This document shows, piece after piece, positions 54,359 through 64,000 of a DNA stretch of 64,000 nt. The translations under genes and the position numbers were made by a program. A model generated the notes under the pieces. The model was given only the letters and a program-made list of their open reading frames with translations. It was not told the DNA's origin and searched no databases. Where the stretch lies: NCBI RefSeq assembly GCF_024158125.1, contig NZ_JAMZFT010000001.1, positions 62,001-126,000 of the forward strand, read 5' to 3'. Numbering within the stretch: the first letter of the stretch is position 1; each line of letters begins with the position of its first letter. The DNA comes from Futiania mangrovi. GTDB taxonomy: Bacteria > Pseudomonadota > Alphaproteobacteria > Futianiales > Futianiaceae.

Positions 54359-55738
54359 ATGACCCGCCCGTCCGGTTCCCGCCTTCCCGGCGCGGACGGG
54401 GCCGATGCCCCGCCGTCGCCCGAGACGCTGTCTGCGGCGCTTCGCTCCCTGCTCGGGACCGCGCCGGAAGGGCTGGCACTCGCCGTGTCCGGCGGATCCG
54501 ACAGCCGCGCGCTGATGGAGATGGCGGCCCGGCTGCCGGTGCGCCCAGCACGGCTTCTCGTCCTTACCGTCGACCATGGCGTCCGCCCCGAGGCTGCGGC
54601 GGAAGCCGCTACCGTCGCCGCGCGCGCCCAGGCGTTGGGCGTGGCCGCGCAGGTGTTGCGCTGGGAGGGCGCTCCAGCCGACGGGAACTTCCAGGCTGCC
54701 GCCCGTGCCGCGCGCTATCGCCTGATGGCGGAGGCCTGCCGGGCTGCCGGGATTGCTGTGCTGGCAACCGCCCATACGCGCGACGACCAGGCCGAAACCG
54801 TGCTCGCCCGCCTGGCCCGCGGCGCGGGCGTGGACGGCTTGTGCGGCATTTCCCCCGTGCTGGACGCGGGCGCCGGCGTGCGGATCGTGCGGCCCTTGCT
54901 GGGCGCGGGCCGGCAGGAACTCAGGGACTGGCTCCGCGGCGAGGGAATTGCGGACTGGGTCGACGATCCCTCCAACGAGGCTAGGCGGTTCGACCGGGTG
55001 CGGCATCGGCGCCTGCTTGCGCTGCTGGCGGAGGAGGGGCTCGATGCCGGGGCGCTTGCGGGGCTGGCGGGGCGCATGCGCGATGCGCGCGACGCCCTCG
55101 ATAGTGCCGCGTCGTCACTGGCCGGCACGGCAGCGCGGTTCGATCCGCTGGGCTTCGCGGTTCTCGACCGCGAGATCTATGCCGCGGCTCCGGCGGAGGT
55201 GCGGCGGCGGGCACTGCTGGGCCTGTTGCGCGCGGTCTCCGGCCGGACTGGCCATCCGCCCAGGTTCGACCGGCTCGGCCGGCTCGACCGCCTGCTCGCC
55301 GGTACGGGCTGTGTCCGCGCGACGCTGAACGGCGCCGTGGTGCGGACAGACGGGCGGGAGGTCCTCATGCTGCGCGAGGGGCGTGGTGCCATGACGGCAT
55401 CGCCGGTTGCGGTGTCCGGCGGCGCGGTCTGGGATGGGCGGTTCCGCCTGGAGGGCGATGCGGCGGCGCCCTTGTCCGCGTCCGCGCTGGGCGTGGAGGG
55501 GATCGCCATCCTGCGCAGTCAGGGGGTGCTGCCGAAGAAGGGGGGGCTCCCCGTGCCGCACGCGGTGTTTGCGGCGACCCTCGCCTTGTGGCGCGGCGGG
55601 ACGCTGGCCGGGGTGCCTGCCTTGGGCTGGGCAGCGGCTGACGCGCGCGGCATTTCGGCGCGCTTTCCTGCCTTTCCGCCATTCGCGCAGGGGAAAGATG
55701 CGCAACCCGTTGTCGCCGATCCGTTGTCTCTCTGGTAA
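54359..55738 (+). CDS. tilS: tRNA(Ile)-lysidine synthetase TilS
   Basis: TilS converts the wobble cytidine of tRNA-Ile(CAU) to lysidine so that AUA is read as isoleucine. This 459-residue protein has the P-loop LAVSGGSDSRALMEMAARL near residue 42, VLTVDHGVRPEAA near residue 70, TAHTRDDQAETVLARLARGA near residue 142 and WVDDPSNEARRFDRVRHRRL near residue 205. ATG 54359 has GGAAGGGG 7 bases upstream. It stands between cpoB and ftsH, a common position. Confidence 0.95.
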   Translation: MTRPSGSRLPGADGADAPPSPETLSAALRSLLGTAPEGLALAVSGGSDSRALMEMAARLPVRPARLLVLTVDHGVRPEAAAEAATVAARAQALGVAAQVLRWEGAPADGNFQAAARAARYRLMAEACRAAGIAVLATAHTRDDQAETVLARLARGAGVDGLCGISPVLDAGAGVRIVRPLLGAGRQELRDWLRGEGIADWVDDPSNEARRFDRVRHRRLLALLAEEGLDAGALAGLAGRMRDARDALDSAASSLAGTAARFDPLGFAVLDREIYAAAPAEVRRRALLGLLRAVSGRTGHPPRFDRLGRLDRLLAGTGCVRATLNGAVVRTDGREVLMLREGRGAMTASPVAVSGGAVWDGRFRLEGDAAAPLSASALGVEGIAILRSQGVLPKKGGLPVPHAVFAATLALWRGGTLAGVPALGWAAADARGISARFPAFPPFAQGKDAQPVVADPLSLW

Positions 55739-55834
55739 GTTTGCCTATCTCAGTATGGTAACGCCGCGCGGCGGGCGGCGTGGGATGTGCCCGCCATTGC
55801 CGGGACGACGCGGCGAGAAGGAGATGTAACTCTC

Positions 55835-57754
55835 GTGACGAATTTCCGTAACTTCGCGCTTTGGGTGATCATCGCGCTTCTGCTGGTGGCCCTGTTCAAC
55901 CTGTTCCAGGGGCCGGCGGGGCGCGGCACGAACGCGAAGGTCAGCTTTTCGCAGTTCATGTCGGACGTGCAGGATGGCCGCGTCGCCGACGTGCGCATCC
56001 AGGGCGAGACCCTGTCGGGACACTACAAAAACAACCAGCCCTTCATGACCTATGCGCCGGACAACCAGAGCTACGTGGACCGGCTCATGGAAAACGGGGT
56101 GCGCGTGGATGTCGTGCCGCAGGACGACGACGCGCTGTTCTCGATTTTCGTGTCCTGGTTCCCCATGCTGCTGCTGATCGCCGTGTGGATCTTCTTCATG
56201 CGCCAGATGCAGTCTGGCGGGCGCGGCGCCATGGGCTTCGGCAAATCCAAGGCGAAGCTGCTGACCGAGAAGCAGGGCCGCGTTACCTTCGACGACGTCG
56301 CCGGCATCGACGAGGCGAAGGACGAGTTGCAGGAGATCGTGGAGTTCCTGCGCGACCCGCAGAAGTTCCAGCGCCTGGGTGGCCGCATTCCCAAGGGCGC
56401 GCTGCTCGTCGGTCCTCCCGGCACCGGCAAGACGCTGCTGGCGCGTGCCATCGCGGGCGAGGCGCGGGTGCCGTTCTTCACCATCTCGGGCTCCGATTTC
56501 GTGGAGATGTTCGTGGGCGTCGGCGCAAGCCGCGTGCGCGACATGTTCGAGCAGGCCAAGAAGAACGCCCCCTGCATCATCTTCATCGACGAGATCGACG
56601 CGGTCGGCCGCCATCGCGGTGCGGGCCTCGGCGGCGGCAACGACGAGCGGGAGCAGACGCTGAACCAGCTCCTCGTCGAGATGGACGGGTTCGAGGCGAA
56701 CGAGGGCATCATCCTGATCGCCGCCACGAACCGCCCGGACGTGCTCGACCCGGCGCTGCTGCGCCCGGGCCGCTTCGACCGCCAGGTCGTGGTGCCGAAC
56801 CCGGACATCACGGGCCGCGAACAGATCCTGAAGGTGCACGTGCGCAAGGTGCCGCTGGCGCCCGACGTGGACCTGAAGGTCATCGCGCGCGGCACCCCGG
56901 GCTTCTCCGGCGCGGACCTCGCCAACCTCGTGAACGAGGCGGCGCTGCTGGCGGCGCGCGGCGGCAAGCGGCTCGTCACCATGCACGAGTTCGAGAACGC
57001 AAAGGACCGCGTCCTCATGGGGGCGGAGCGCCGCTCGATGGCCATGACGGAGGAGGAAAAGCGTCTCACGGCCTATCACGAGGCGGGGCACGCGCTGGTC
57101 GGCCTGTTCGTGCCGGGCAACGATCCCTTGCACAAGGTCACGATCATACCGCGCGGCCGGGCGCTCGGCGTCACCATGAACCTGCCGGAGCGGGACCGCT
57201 ACGGCATGAAGAAGATGGAGATGGAGGCGCGCCTCGCCATGATGTTCGGCGGGCGCGTGGCGGAGGAGTTGATCTTCGGGCCGGAGAACGTGACGACCGG
57301 CGCCTCCAACGACATCATGCAGGCGACCAACATGGCCCGCGCGATGGTCATGGAGTACGGCATGAGCGACAAGCTCGGCCGGCTGCGCTACCGCGACAAC
57401 CAGGAAGAGGTGTTCCTCGGCCATTCCGTCGCGCAGAGCCAGAACATGTCGGAGGAGACGGCCCGCCTCATCGACGAGGAGGTGCGCCGCATCATCGACG
57501 AGGCTGAGACGCTCGCCCGCAAGGTGCTGAACGAGCACATGGACGACCTGCACGCCGTCACCAATGCGCTGCTGGAGTACGAGACGCTCTCCGGCGCGGA
57601 GGTGAAGCAGGTGCTGAAAGGCGAAGCGCTGCACCGGCCTTCGGATCACGAGCCGCCGAAGGAGACGGGCTCTGCCGTCCCGACTTCGGGCAAGGGCGCG
57701 CGCAAGCCGAAGCCCGACCCGGATGTCGGCGGGATGGAGCCGCAGCCGACCTGA
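55835..57754 (+). CDS. ftsH: ATP-dependent zinc metalloprotease FtsH
   Basis: FtsH is the membrane-anchored AAA+ protease that removes damaged membrane proteins and short-lived regulators. This 639-residue protein has two membrane helices (residues 8-22 and about 105-125), Walker [21 protein letters not shown] near residue 193, Walker [19 protein letters not shown] near residue 247 and the zinc site [14 protein letters not shown] near residue 413. A short disordered C-terminal tail follows. The GTG at 55835 has AAGGAGAT about 9 bases upstream. Confidence 0.97.
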   Translation: MTNFRNFALWVIIALLLVALFNLFQGPAGRGTNAKVSFSQFMSDVQDGRVADVRIQGETLSGHYKNNQPFMTYAPDNQSYVDRLMENGVRVDVVPQDDDALFSIFVSWFPMLLLIAVWIFFMRQMQSGGRGAMGFGKSKAKLLTEKQGRVTFDDVAGIDEAKDELQEIVEFLRDPQKFQRLGGRIPKGALLVGPPGTGKTLLARAIAGEARVPFFTISGSDFVEMFVGVGASRVRDMFEQAKKNAPCIIFIDEIDAVGRHRGAGLGGGNDEREQTLNQLLVEMDGFEANEGIILIAATNRPDVLDPALLRPGRFDRQVVVPNPDITGREQILKVHVRKVPLAPDVDLKVIARGTPGFSGADLANLVNEAALLAARGGKRLVTMHEFENAKDRVLMGAERRSMAMTEEEKRLTAYHEAGHALVGLFVPGNDPLHKVTIIPRGRALGVTMNLPERDRYGMKKMEMEARLAMMFGGRVAEELIFGPENVTTGASNDIMQATNMARAMVMEYGMSDKLGRLRYRDNQEEVFLGHSVAQSQNMSEETARLIDEEVRRIIDEAETLARKVLNEHMDDLHAVTNALLEYETLSGAEVKQVLKGEALHRPSDHEPPKETGSAVPTSGKGARKPKPDPDVGGMEPQPT

Positions 57755-57786
57755 CGGGCCGCGCCGTCCGCAAGCCCAGGAAACAG

Positions 57787-57818
57787 GCAAGGCCCGGTCC
57801 CCGCGGATCGGGCCTTGC
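57787..57818 (+). terminator. Weak hairpin after ftsH
   Basis: A 10-bp stem GCAAGGCCCG / CGGGCCTTGC with a 12-base loop lies 32 bases past the ftsH stop. No U tract follows, so it may be only a partial terminator before folP. Confidence 0.45.
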
Positions 57819-57860
57819 GCGTCCGGGCCACCAGCGCTGCACAGGAGGAGTGTTGTTTCC

Positions 57861-58919
57861 GTGACCCCGCCGTCCGTCTATCTGCGTCCATTCGGCCTGC
57901 TGTCAGGCGCCGATGCGCACGCCCGCATCGCGGCGGGCGACGCGCTGCCGCTCGCGGGTGGCTGGCTGGCCTTCACGGGACTGGAGCGTATCCGGCGGAC
58001 CCCGGGGGCGGCGATCCACCGCGAGGTGCTGCACGTTGCGGGGCTTGCGAATCTCGACGGCGAGAGCGCCGGAACCCTTGCCCGCCTCACTGCCCCGCGC
58101 GGCGATTTCGCCGGGCTTTCCTTGGACCGGCCGCATGTCATGGGCATCCTGAACGCGACGCCCGACAGCTTCTCAGACGGCGGCGTGCATTTCGAGGCCG
58201 ACGCGGCGGTCGCTTCCGGGCGCCGCATGGCGGAGGCGGGCGCCACCGTCCTCGACGTGGGCGGGGAATCGACGCGGCCGGGGGCGGACCCGGTAAGCGA
58301 GGCTGAGGAACTCGCCCGTGTGCTGCCGGTGCTGGAGGGGCTGCAGGGCGTGGCCTGTCTCTCGCTCGACAGCCGCAACGCGCCCGTCATGGCGGCGGGG
58401 CTGGAGGCCGGCGCGCGCATCCTGAACGACGTCTCGGCGCTGACGCACGATCCCCGCGCGCTCGAGGTCGCCGCGCGGGCGGGGGCTCCCGTTGTGCTGA
58501 TGCACGCGTCCGGCGACCCGAAGGTGATGCAGAGCCGCACGGACTATGCCGACGTCGTGCTCGACGTCTACGATTATCTCAACGAACGCATTGCCGTGTG
58601 CGAGGCGGCTGGCCTGCCGCGCGCCTCGATCTGCGTCGATCCGGGTATCGGCTTCGGCAAGACACGGGCGCAGAACCATGCGCTGCTGCGCGACCTCGCG
58701 CTTTTCCACGGGCTCGGCTGCCCGATCCTGCTGGGCGCCTCGCGCAAGAGCTTCCTTGCCGACCTGCCGGGGGCCGAGGCGCCAACCGGACGCCTGGGCG
58801 GGTCGCTGGCGGCGGCGTTGCAGGGGCTTTCGTGCGGCGTGCAGATGCTGCGCGTGCACGACGTGGCGGAAACGGCGCAGGCGGCGGCGCTCCACATGCG
58901 CTTGCACGGTGCGGCGTAA
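57861..58919 (+). CDS. folP: Dihydropteroate synthase FolP
   Basis: FolP joins the pterin pyrophosphate to p-aminobenzoate in folate synthesis and is the sulfonamide target. This 352-residue protein has an N-terminal extension of about 85 residues, then the TIM-barrel core: VMGILNATPDSFSDGGVHFE near residue 93, LDVGGESTRPGADPVSEAEE near residue 132, and a C-terminal GASRKSFLADL near residue 293. The GTG at 57861 has AGGAGGAG about 10 bases upstream. It is about 70 residues longer than E. coli FolP, as in many alphaproteobacteria. Confidence 0.93.
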   Translation: MTPPSVYLRPFGLLSGADAHARIAAGDALPLAGGWLAFTGLERIRRTPGAAIHREVLHVAGLANLDGESAGTLARLTAPRGDFAGLSLDRPHVMGILNATPDSFSDGGVHFEADAAVASGRRMAEAGATVLDVGGESTRPGADPVSEAEELARVLPVLEGLQGVACLSLDSRNAPVMAAGLEAGARILNDVSALTHDPRALEVAARAGAPVVLMHASGDPKVMQSRTDYADVVLDVYDYLNERIAVCEAAGLPRASICVDPGIGFGKTRAQNHALLRDLALFHGLGCPILLGASRKSFLADLPGAEAPTGRLGGSLAAALQGLSCGVQMLRVHDVAETAQAAALHMRLHGAA

Positions 58920-58991
58920 AGCGGCATTAACCGAGATCGTGCGACCGTCCGCCGCGACAGTCATGTGTGCGAAAGGGGATCGCGAGCGACC

Positions 58992-60335
58992 ATGAGCAGA
59001 CGCTATTTCGGGACCGACGGCATCCGCGGCACGGCGAACAAGGCGCCGATGACGGCGGAGATCGCGCTCCGCGTCGGTCTCGCCGCCGGCAAGATGTTCA
59101 CCACGGGCGCGCACCGTCACCGGGTCGTGATCGGCAAGGACACGCGGCTTTCCGGCTACATGGTGGAGGCGGCGCTGATGGCCGGTTTCGTCTCGGTCGG
59201 CATGGACGTGATGCTGCTCGGCCCCGTGCCGACGCCCGCCGTGGGCATGCTCACGCGCTCGCTGCGCGCCGACCTCGGCGTGATGATCTCGGCCTCGCAC
59301 AATGCGTTCCAGGACAATGGCATCAAGCTCTTCGGTCCGGACGGCTACAAGCTCTCCGACGAGATCGAGGCGCAGATCGAGCACATGATGGAGAACGGCC
59401 TCGACGAGGGGCTGGCGAAGCCCGACCGGCTCGGCCGTGCGCGGCGGCTGGAGGACGCGCAGTCCCGCTATGTCGAGATCGTGAAGGCGAGCTTTCCGCG
59501 CGAACTGACCCTCGACGGCATCCGTGTCGTGATCGACTGCGCGAACGGCGCCGCCTACAAGGTCGCGCCCGACGTGCTGTGGGAACTGGGGGCGGAGATC
59601 GTGAAGATCGGCGTTTCGCCCGACGGCTTCAACATCAACCGGGAATGCGGGTCGACCGCGACGGGCGCACTCAAGACCAAGGTGGTCGAGACGCGCGCGG
59701 ACATCGGGATCGCGCTCGACGGCGACGCCGACCGCGTCATCATCGTCGACGAGAAGGGCCGCGAGGTCGACGGCGACCAGTTGATGGCGCTGATCGGCAA
59801 GGCCTATCACGAGCGCGGGCGCCTGACCGGCGGCGGCATCGTGGCGACGGTCATGTCGAACCTGGGGCTCGAGCGGTTCCTCGAAGGCCAGGGGCTGACG
59901 CTCGCCCGCACCAAGGTCGGCGACCGCTACGTGGTGGAGCACATGCGCGCCCACGGCTTCAACGTGGGCGGCGAGCAGTCGGGCCATATCGTGCTTTCCG
60001 ACTATGCGCGCACCGGCGACGGGCTTCTGGCGGCGCTTCAGGTGCTCGCCGTCTGCCGCGAGGCGGACAAGCCCGTGAGCGAGGTTTGCCACCTCTTCGA
60101 TCCCGTTCCGCAGGTGTTGAAGTCAGTGCGCTACGCCGGTGGCGAGCCGCTGGAGACCGCGAAGGTCAAGGCAGCGATCAAGGCAGGCGAGGAGCGTCTG
60201 AACGGCGCGGGCCGCCTCGTCATCCGCAAGTCCGGGACGGAGCCCGTGATCCGCGTGATGGCGGAAGGCGACGACGAGGGTGTCGTCAGCGCCGTCGTGG
60301 ACGACATCTGCGGCGCGGTGACCGGCGCGGCATGA
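58992..60335 (+). CDS. glmM: Phosphoglucosamine mutase GlmM
   Basis: GlmM converts glucosamine 6-phosphate to glucosamine 1-phosphate for cell-wall precursors. This 447-residue protein starts [20 protein letters not shown], has the phosphoserine loop [20 protein letters not shown] near residue 97, the metal loop [17 protein letters not shown] near residue 240, GGEQSGHIV near residue 328 and [14 protein letters not shown] near the C terminus. Its stop overlaps thiD (ATGA). Confidence 0.97.
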   Translation: MSRRYFGTDGIRGTANKAPMTAEIALRVGLAAGKMFTTGAHRHRVVIGKDTRLSGYMVEAALMAGFVSVGMDVMLLGPVPTPAVGMLTRSLRADLGVMISASHNAFQDNGIKLFGPDGYKLSDEIEAQIEHMMENGLDEGLAKPDRLGRARRLEDAQSRYVEIVKASFPRELTLDGIRVVIDCANGAAYKVAPDVLWELGAEIVKIGVSPDGFNINRECGSTATGALKTKVVETRADIGIALDGDADRVIIVDEKGREVDGDQLMALIGKAYHERGRLTGGGIVATVMSNLGLERFLEGQGLTLARTKVGDRYVVEHMRAHGFNVGGEQSGHIVLSDYARTGDGLLAALQVLAVCREADKPVSEVCHLFDPVPQVLKSVRYAGGEPLETAKVKAAIKAGEERLNGAGRLVIRKSGTEPVIRVMAEGDDEGVVSAVVDDICGAVTGAA

Positions 60336-61177
60336 CGGACGGGGCGGGGACGCATCGCGGGCGCGTGCTGATCGTCGCCGGCTCCGATTCCGGCGGCGGC
60401 GCGGGTATCCAGGCCGACATCAAGGCCGTAACCGCGCTCGGCGGCTACGCCATGACCGCCGTGACGGCCATCACCGTTCAGGATACGATGGGGGTCCATG
60501 GTGTCCACCCGATCCCCCTCGACATCGTACGCGGCCAGATCGCGGTGACGATGGACGACATCGGTGCGGATGCGGTCAAGACCGGGATGCTCGGCACCGT
60601 CGAGACGATCGAGGCCGTGGCCGCCGCGCTCGACGCGCACAGGCCCGACGCGGCTACCTGTCCGCTGGTCGCCGATCCCGTGATGGTGGCGAAGGGCGGC
60701 GCGTCCCTGCTCGAAGACCGCGCCGTCGGCGCGGTGCTTGATCTCATTCTGCCTCGCGCAGCCCTCGTCACGCCCAACGCGCCGGAGGCGCAGCGCCTGA
60801 CGGGAATCGAAGTGGAATCGCTCGACGGACAGCGGCGTGCGGCGGAGGCTCTCCTGAAGGCAGGGGCTGCGGCAGCGCTCGTCAAGGGCGGGCACGTCGC
60901 GGGCCATATGGTGCGCGACCTGTTGATGACGGTGGACGGCGAGCATGTGTTCGAGGCCCCGCGGATCGACAGCCGCAGCACTCATGGCACGGGCTGCACG
61001 ACGGCCTCGGCGATTGCCTGCGGGCTTGCACTCGGCCAGCCGCTCGACCTCGCGGTGGGCCGGGCGATCGCCTATGTGCGGCGCGCCATCGAACTGGCGC
61101 CCGGCTTCGGGAAGGGGCATGGGCCGCTGTGGCACGGCTGGACGGTCGATCCGGCGCGCGTTCCGGACAAGCCCTGA
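60332..61177 (+). CDS. thiD: Hydroxymethylpyrimidine phosphate kinase ThiD
   Basis: ThiD phosphorylates HMP and HMP phosphate for thiamine synthesis. This 281-residue ribokinase-fold protein has [20 protein letters not shown] near residue 12, [20 protein letters not shown] near residue 35, [14 protein letters not shown] near residue 148 and [20 protein letters not shown] near residue 213 as the catalytic-site motif. It is translationally coupled to glmM. ThiE is 24 kb away on the other strand. Confidence 0.95.
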   Translation: MTDGAGTHRGRVLIVAGSDSGGGAGIQADIKAVTALGGYAMTAVTAITVQDTMGVHGVHPIPLDIVRGQIAVTMDDIGADAVKTGMLGTVETIEAVAAALDAHRPDAATCPLVADPVMVAKGGASLLEDRAVGAVLDLILPRAALVTPNAPEAQRLTGIEVESLDGQRRAAEALLKAGAAAALVKGGHVAGHMVRDLLMTVDGEHVFEAPRIDSRSTHGTGCTTASAIACGLALGQPLDLAVGRAIAYVRRAIELAPGFGKGHGPLWHGWTVDPARVPDKP

Positions 61178-61192
61178 CGCGCGTCGGCCCGG

Positions 61193-61360
61193 TCAGTTGG
61201 TGAGGCCGTCCGACACGTCGGTGAATGGCTGCGCCAGGTCCGTGCCCAGAGTCTGCACGGAGACGACAATGGCGAGACAGATCCCGACCGCGATCAGACC
61301 ATACTCGATCGCGGTGGCGCCGCTGTCGTCAGCCAGGAACCGGCGAAGGTGACTACGCAT
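61193..61360 (-). CDS. Flp family type IVb pilin
   Basis: This 55-residue protein is a Flp/Fap-type pilin: a short basic leader MRSHLRRFLADDSGATAIEY, then the hydrophobic helix GLIAVGICLAIVVSVQTLG and a short tail. The GATAIEY motif marks the pilin start. Prepilin cleavage normally occurs before the Ala-Thr segment, after Gly. No tad/cpa assembly genes lie in the window. It is convergent with thiD and divergent from serC. Expression on its own promoter is likely. Confidence 0.88.
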   Translation of the reverse strand: MRSHLRRFLADDSGATAIEYGLIAVGICLAIVVSVQTLGTDLAQPFTDVSDGLTN

Positions 61361-61503
61361 GGCATTGGCCCTCCCGCGAGGGGTTGGAATGGTTGCATCC
61401 TGCCCGACAAAGATTTCGTGGGTCTTAAGGAAGGTTACTAACACTTCGTTGAGCTTCAGGCTTACTGCCCGTTGACCATGCCGGCACGTGCGCAAAATCT
61501 CCG

Positions 61504-61532
61504 TTGACGGCGCTGCGGCTTCGGCGTAACAG
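61504..61532 (+). promoter_or_regulatory. Sigma-70-type promoter of serC-serA
   Basis: TTGACG (61504-61509) and TAACAG (61527-61532) are separated by 17 bases. A transcript would start near 61539, right at the beginning of the two-hairpin serC leader. Confidence 0.7.
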
Positions 61533-61540
61533 GCTCGCGG

Positions 61541-61586
61541 GCCACGCCTCCCCAACGAGGCGCGACCCATCTGTGAGGATGGGAGA
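61541..61586 (+). promoter_or_regulatory. serC-type 5' leader RNA
   Basis: Two hairpins precede serC. The first pairs CGCCTC (61545-61550) with GAGGCG (61557-61562). The second pairs CCCATC (61566-61571) with GATGGG (61578-61583) and covers part of the GGGAG ribosome site. The position and two-hairpin form match the serC motif described for alphaproteobacteria. Whether it senses a ligand, protein or nothing is unknown. Confidence 0.65.
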
Positions 61587-61591
61587 AATCC

Positions 61592-62758
<1,167 letters not shown>

Positions 62759-62866
62759 GCCGCCCGGTACGGACGCACTCCCGCGACTTGATCCCGCCCC
62801 CGCCTGCCCTTGCGTGCAGGTCAGGGGGCGGACAGACCTTCCTTATCTCAGAGGATACCCGGATCC

Positions 62867-64000
62867 ATGCCCAAGGTACTCGTTTCCGATGCGCTGTCCG
62901 AGCGTGCTGTCGAAATCTTCCGCGAGCGCGGCATCGACGTCGATTTCCAGCCCGATCTCGGTAAGGACAAGGACAAGCTGGCCGAGGTGATCGGCCAGTA
63001 CGACGGCCTCGCCATCCGCTCCGCCACCAAGGTCACCGACAAGATCATCGCGGCGGCCGCCAACCTCAGGGTAATCGGCCGTGCCGGCATCGGCGTCGAC
63101 AATGTCGACATCCCCAAGGCCACCGCGCGCGGCATCGTGGTGATGAACACGCCGTTCGGCAACTCGACCACCACGGCCGAGCACGCGATCGCCATGATGC
63201 TCTCGCTCGCCCGCCAGATCCCGCAGGCGAACGCTTCCACCCACGCCGGCAAGTGGGAGAAGTCGCGCTTCATGGGGATCGAGCTGACCGGCAAGACGCT
63301 GGGCGTCATCGGCTGCGGCAACATCGGCTCCATCGTGGCCACGCGCGGCGTCGGGCTGAAGATGCGCGTCATCGCCTTCGACCCCTATCTCTCGCCGGAA
63401 CGGGCGCAGCAGCTTGGCGTCGAGAAGGTCGACCTCGACACGCTGCTCGCGCGCGCCGACATCATCACGCTGCACACGCCGCTGACCGACAAGACCCGCA
63501 ACATCCTGTCGCGGGAGGCGCTGGCCAAGACCCGCAAGGGCGTGCGCATCGTCAATTGCGCGCGCGGCGGCCTTATCGACGAGGAGGCGCTGAAGGACGC
63601 CATCGACGCCGGCCACGTGGCGGGCGCGGCGCTCGACGTCTTCGCGGTGGAGCCCGCCAAGGAGCATCCGCTCTTCGGCAACGAGAACGTGATCTGCACG
63701 CCGCACCTCGGCGCCTCCACCGAGGAAGCGCAGGAGACGGTCGCCCTGCAGGTTGCCGAGCAGATGGCCGACTACCTGCTGACCGGGGCCGTGACCAATG
63801 CGGTGAACATGCCCTCGATCTCGGCGGAGGAAGCCCCGCGCCTGAAGCCGTGGGTGCGGCTGGCGGAGATGCTGGGCTCGTTCGCCGGCCAGGTGACCGA
63901 GAGCGCGATCAAGGAGGTCGAGATCCTGTTCGAGGGCGTCGCCTCAGAGATGAACGTGAAGGCCATGACGTCCGCCGCGCTCGCGGGCCTGCTGCGCCCG
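62867..64000 (+). CDS. serA: D-3-phosphoglycerate dehydrogenase SerA, truncated by window
   Basis: SerA oxidises 3-phosphoglycerate to 3-phosphohydroxypyruvate, the first step of serine synthesis. The 378 residues present cover the substrate and NAD domains: IRSATKVTDKIIAAAANLRV near residue 51, LGVIGCGNIGSIVATRGVGL near residue 145, NCARGGLIDEEALKDAIDAG near residue 230 and the catalytic His in CTPHLGASTEEAQ near residue 283. The start of the ASB-type regulatory domain follows. The frame is open to the last base, so the C terminus lies outside. Confidence 0.97.
   Translation, partial: MPKVLVSDALSERAVEIFRERGIDVDFQPDLGKDKDKLAEVIGQYDGLAIRSATKVTDKIIAAAANLRVIGRAGIGVDNVDIPKATARGIVVMNTPFGNSTTTAEHAIAMMLSLARQIPQANASTHAGKWEKSRFMGIELTGKTLGVIGCGNIGSIVATRGVGLKMRVIAFDPYLSPERAQQLGVEKVDLDTLLARADIITLHTPLTDKTRNILSREALAKTRKGVRIVNCARGGLIDEEALKDAIDAGHVAGAALDVFAVEPAKEHPLFGNENVICTPHLGASTEEAQETVALQVAEQMADYLLTGAVTNAVNMPSISAEEAPRLKPWVRLAEMLGSFAGQVTESAIKEVEILFEGVASEMNVKAMTSAALAGLLRP

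Noticed and set aside
58173-60092. Long reverse open frame across folP and glmM
   Set aside because: It lies opposite two enzymes with complete active-site motifs and shows no recognisable protein features.

Overview
This 64 kb window is a GC-rich, gene-dense piece of alphaproteobacterial chromosome. Class-level markers include GapR, TrcR (DUF1013), DUF1465, DUF1192, DUF1244, two DUF465 proteins, aa3-oxidase subunit IV, COQ9, a split PntA, a 6S RNA gene between zapA and the 5-FCL gene, and a serC-type leader ahead of serC-serA. The genus cannot be fixed from the sequence alone. I see no tRNA, rRNA, CRISPR array, transposase, integrase or phage gene. Essentially the whole window is core genome.

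Layout. 1-7.9 kb: the end of glcD, then glcE and glcF, a TPR protein, an alpha/beta hydrolase, and the reverse-strand pair glycerate 2-kinase / pyruvate kinase. Together they suggest a route from glycolate to pyruvate. 8-13 kb: DUF1244, gapR, an orphan sigma-54 response regulator, an OmpA-type lipoprotein and an ABC1 kinase. 13-17 kb: oxidase subunit IV, pntAA-pntAB-pntB, a small membrane protein and rpsU. 17-28 kb: COQ9, a MAPEG protein, purEK, ubiX, small DUF genes, an SDR, two EamA transporters, trcR, a quinone oxidoreductase, a candidate structured RNA and DUF1465. 28-36 kb: rpmE, an ABC exporter, a MotA/MotB-like pair with long coiled coils, suhB, efp, and a lipid kinase fused to a helical domain. 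36-42 kb: reverse-strand tkt-gap-pgk-fba-thiE. 42.7-48.6 kb: DUF4164, zapA, 6S RNA, 5-FCL, ymdB-type, yebC, ruvCAB and ybgC. 48.7-54.3 kb: tolQRAB-pal-cpoB. 54.3-64 kb: tilS, ftsH, folP-glmM-thiD, an orphan Flp pilin, serC and a truncated serA.

How it fits together. The window combines central carbon metabolism (glycolate and glycerate use, lower glycolysis, transketolase, serine synthesis), redox balance (transhydrogenase), quinone synthesis accessories (ABC1 kinase, COQ9, UbiX), DNA repair (RuvABC) and envelope maintenance (Tol-Pal, a second proton-channel system, OmpA lipoproteins, FtsH). Tight spacing and ATGA/TGATG overlaps mark likely operons: glcDEF, pntAA-AB-B, 5-FCL/ymdB, ruvCAB-ybgC, tolQR, glmM-thiD.

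No complete undescribed system is evident. The best leads are a promoter-plus-terminator RNA locus upstream of DUF1465, the MotA/MotB-like coiled-coil pair, the lipid kinase fusion, a three-copy 14-bp repeat that supplies the stop codons of two convergent genes, a small membrane protein behind the pnt operon, and an isolated Flp pilin.
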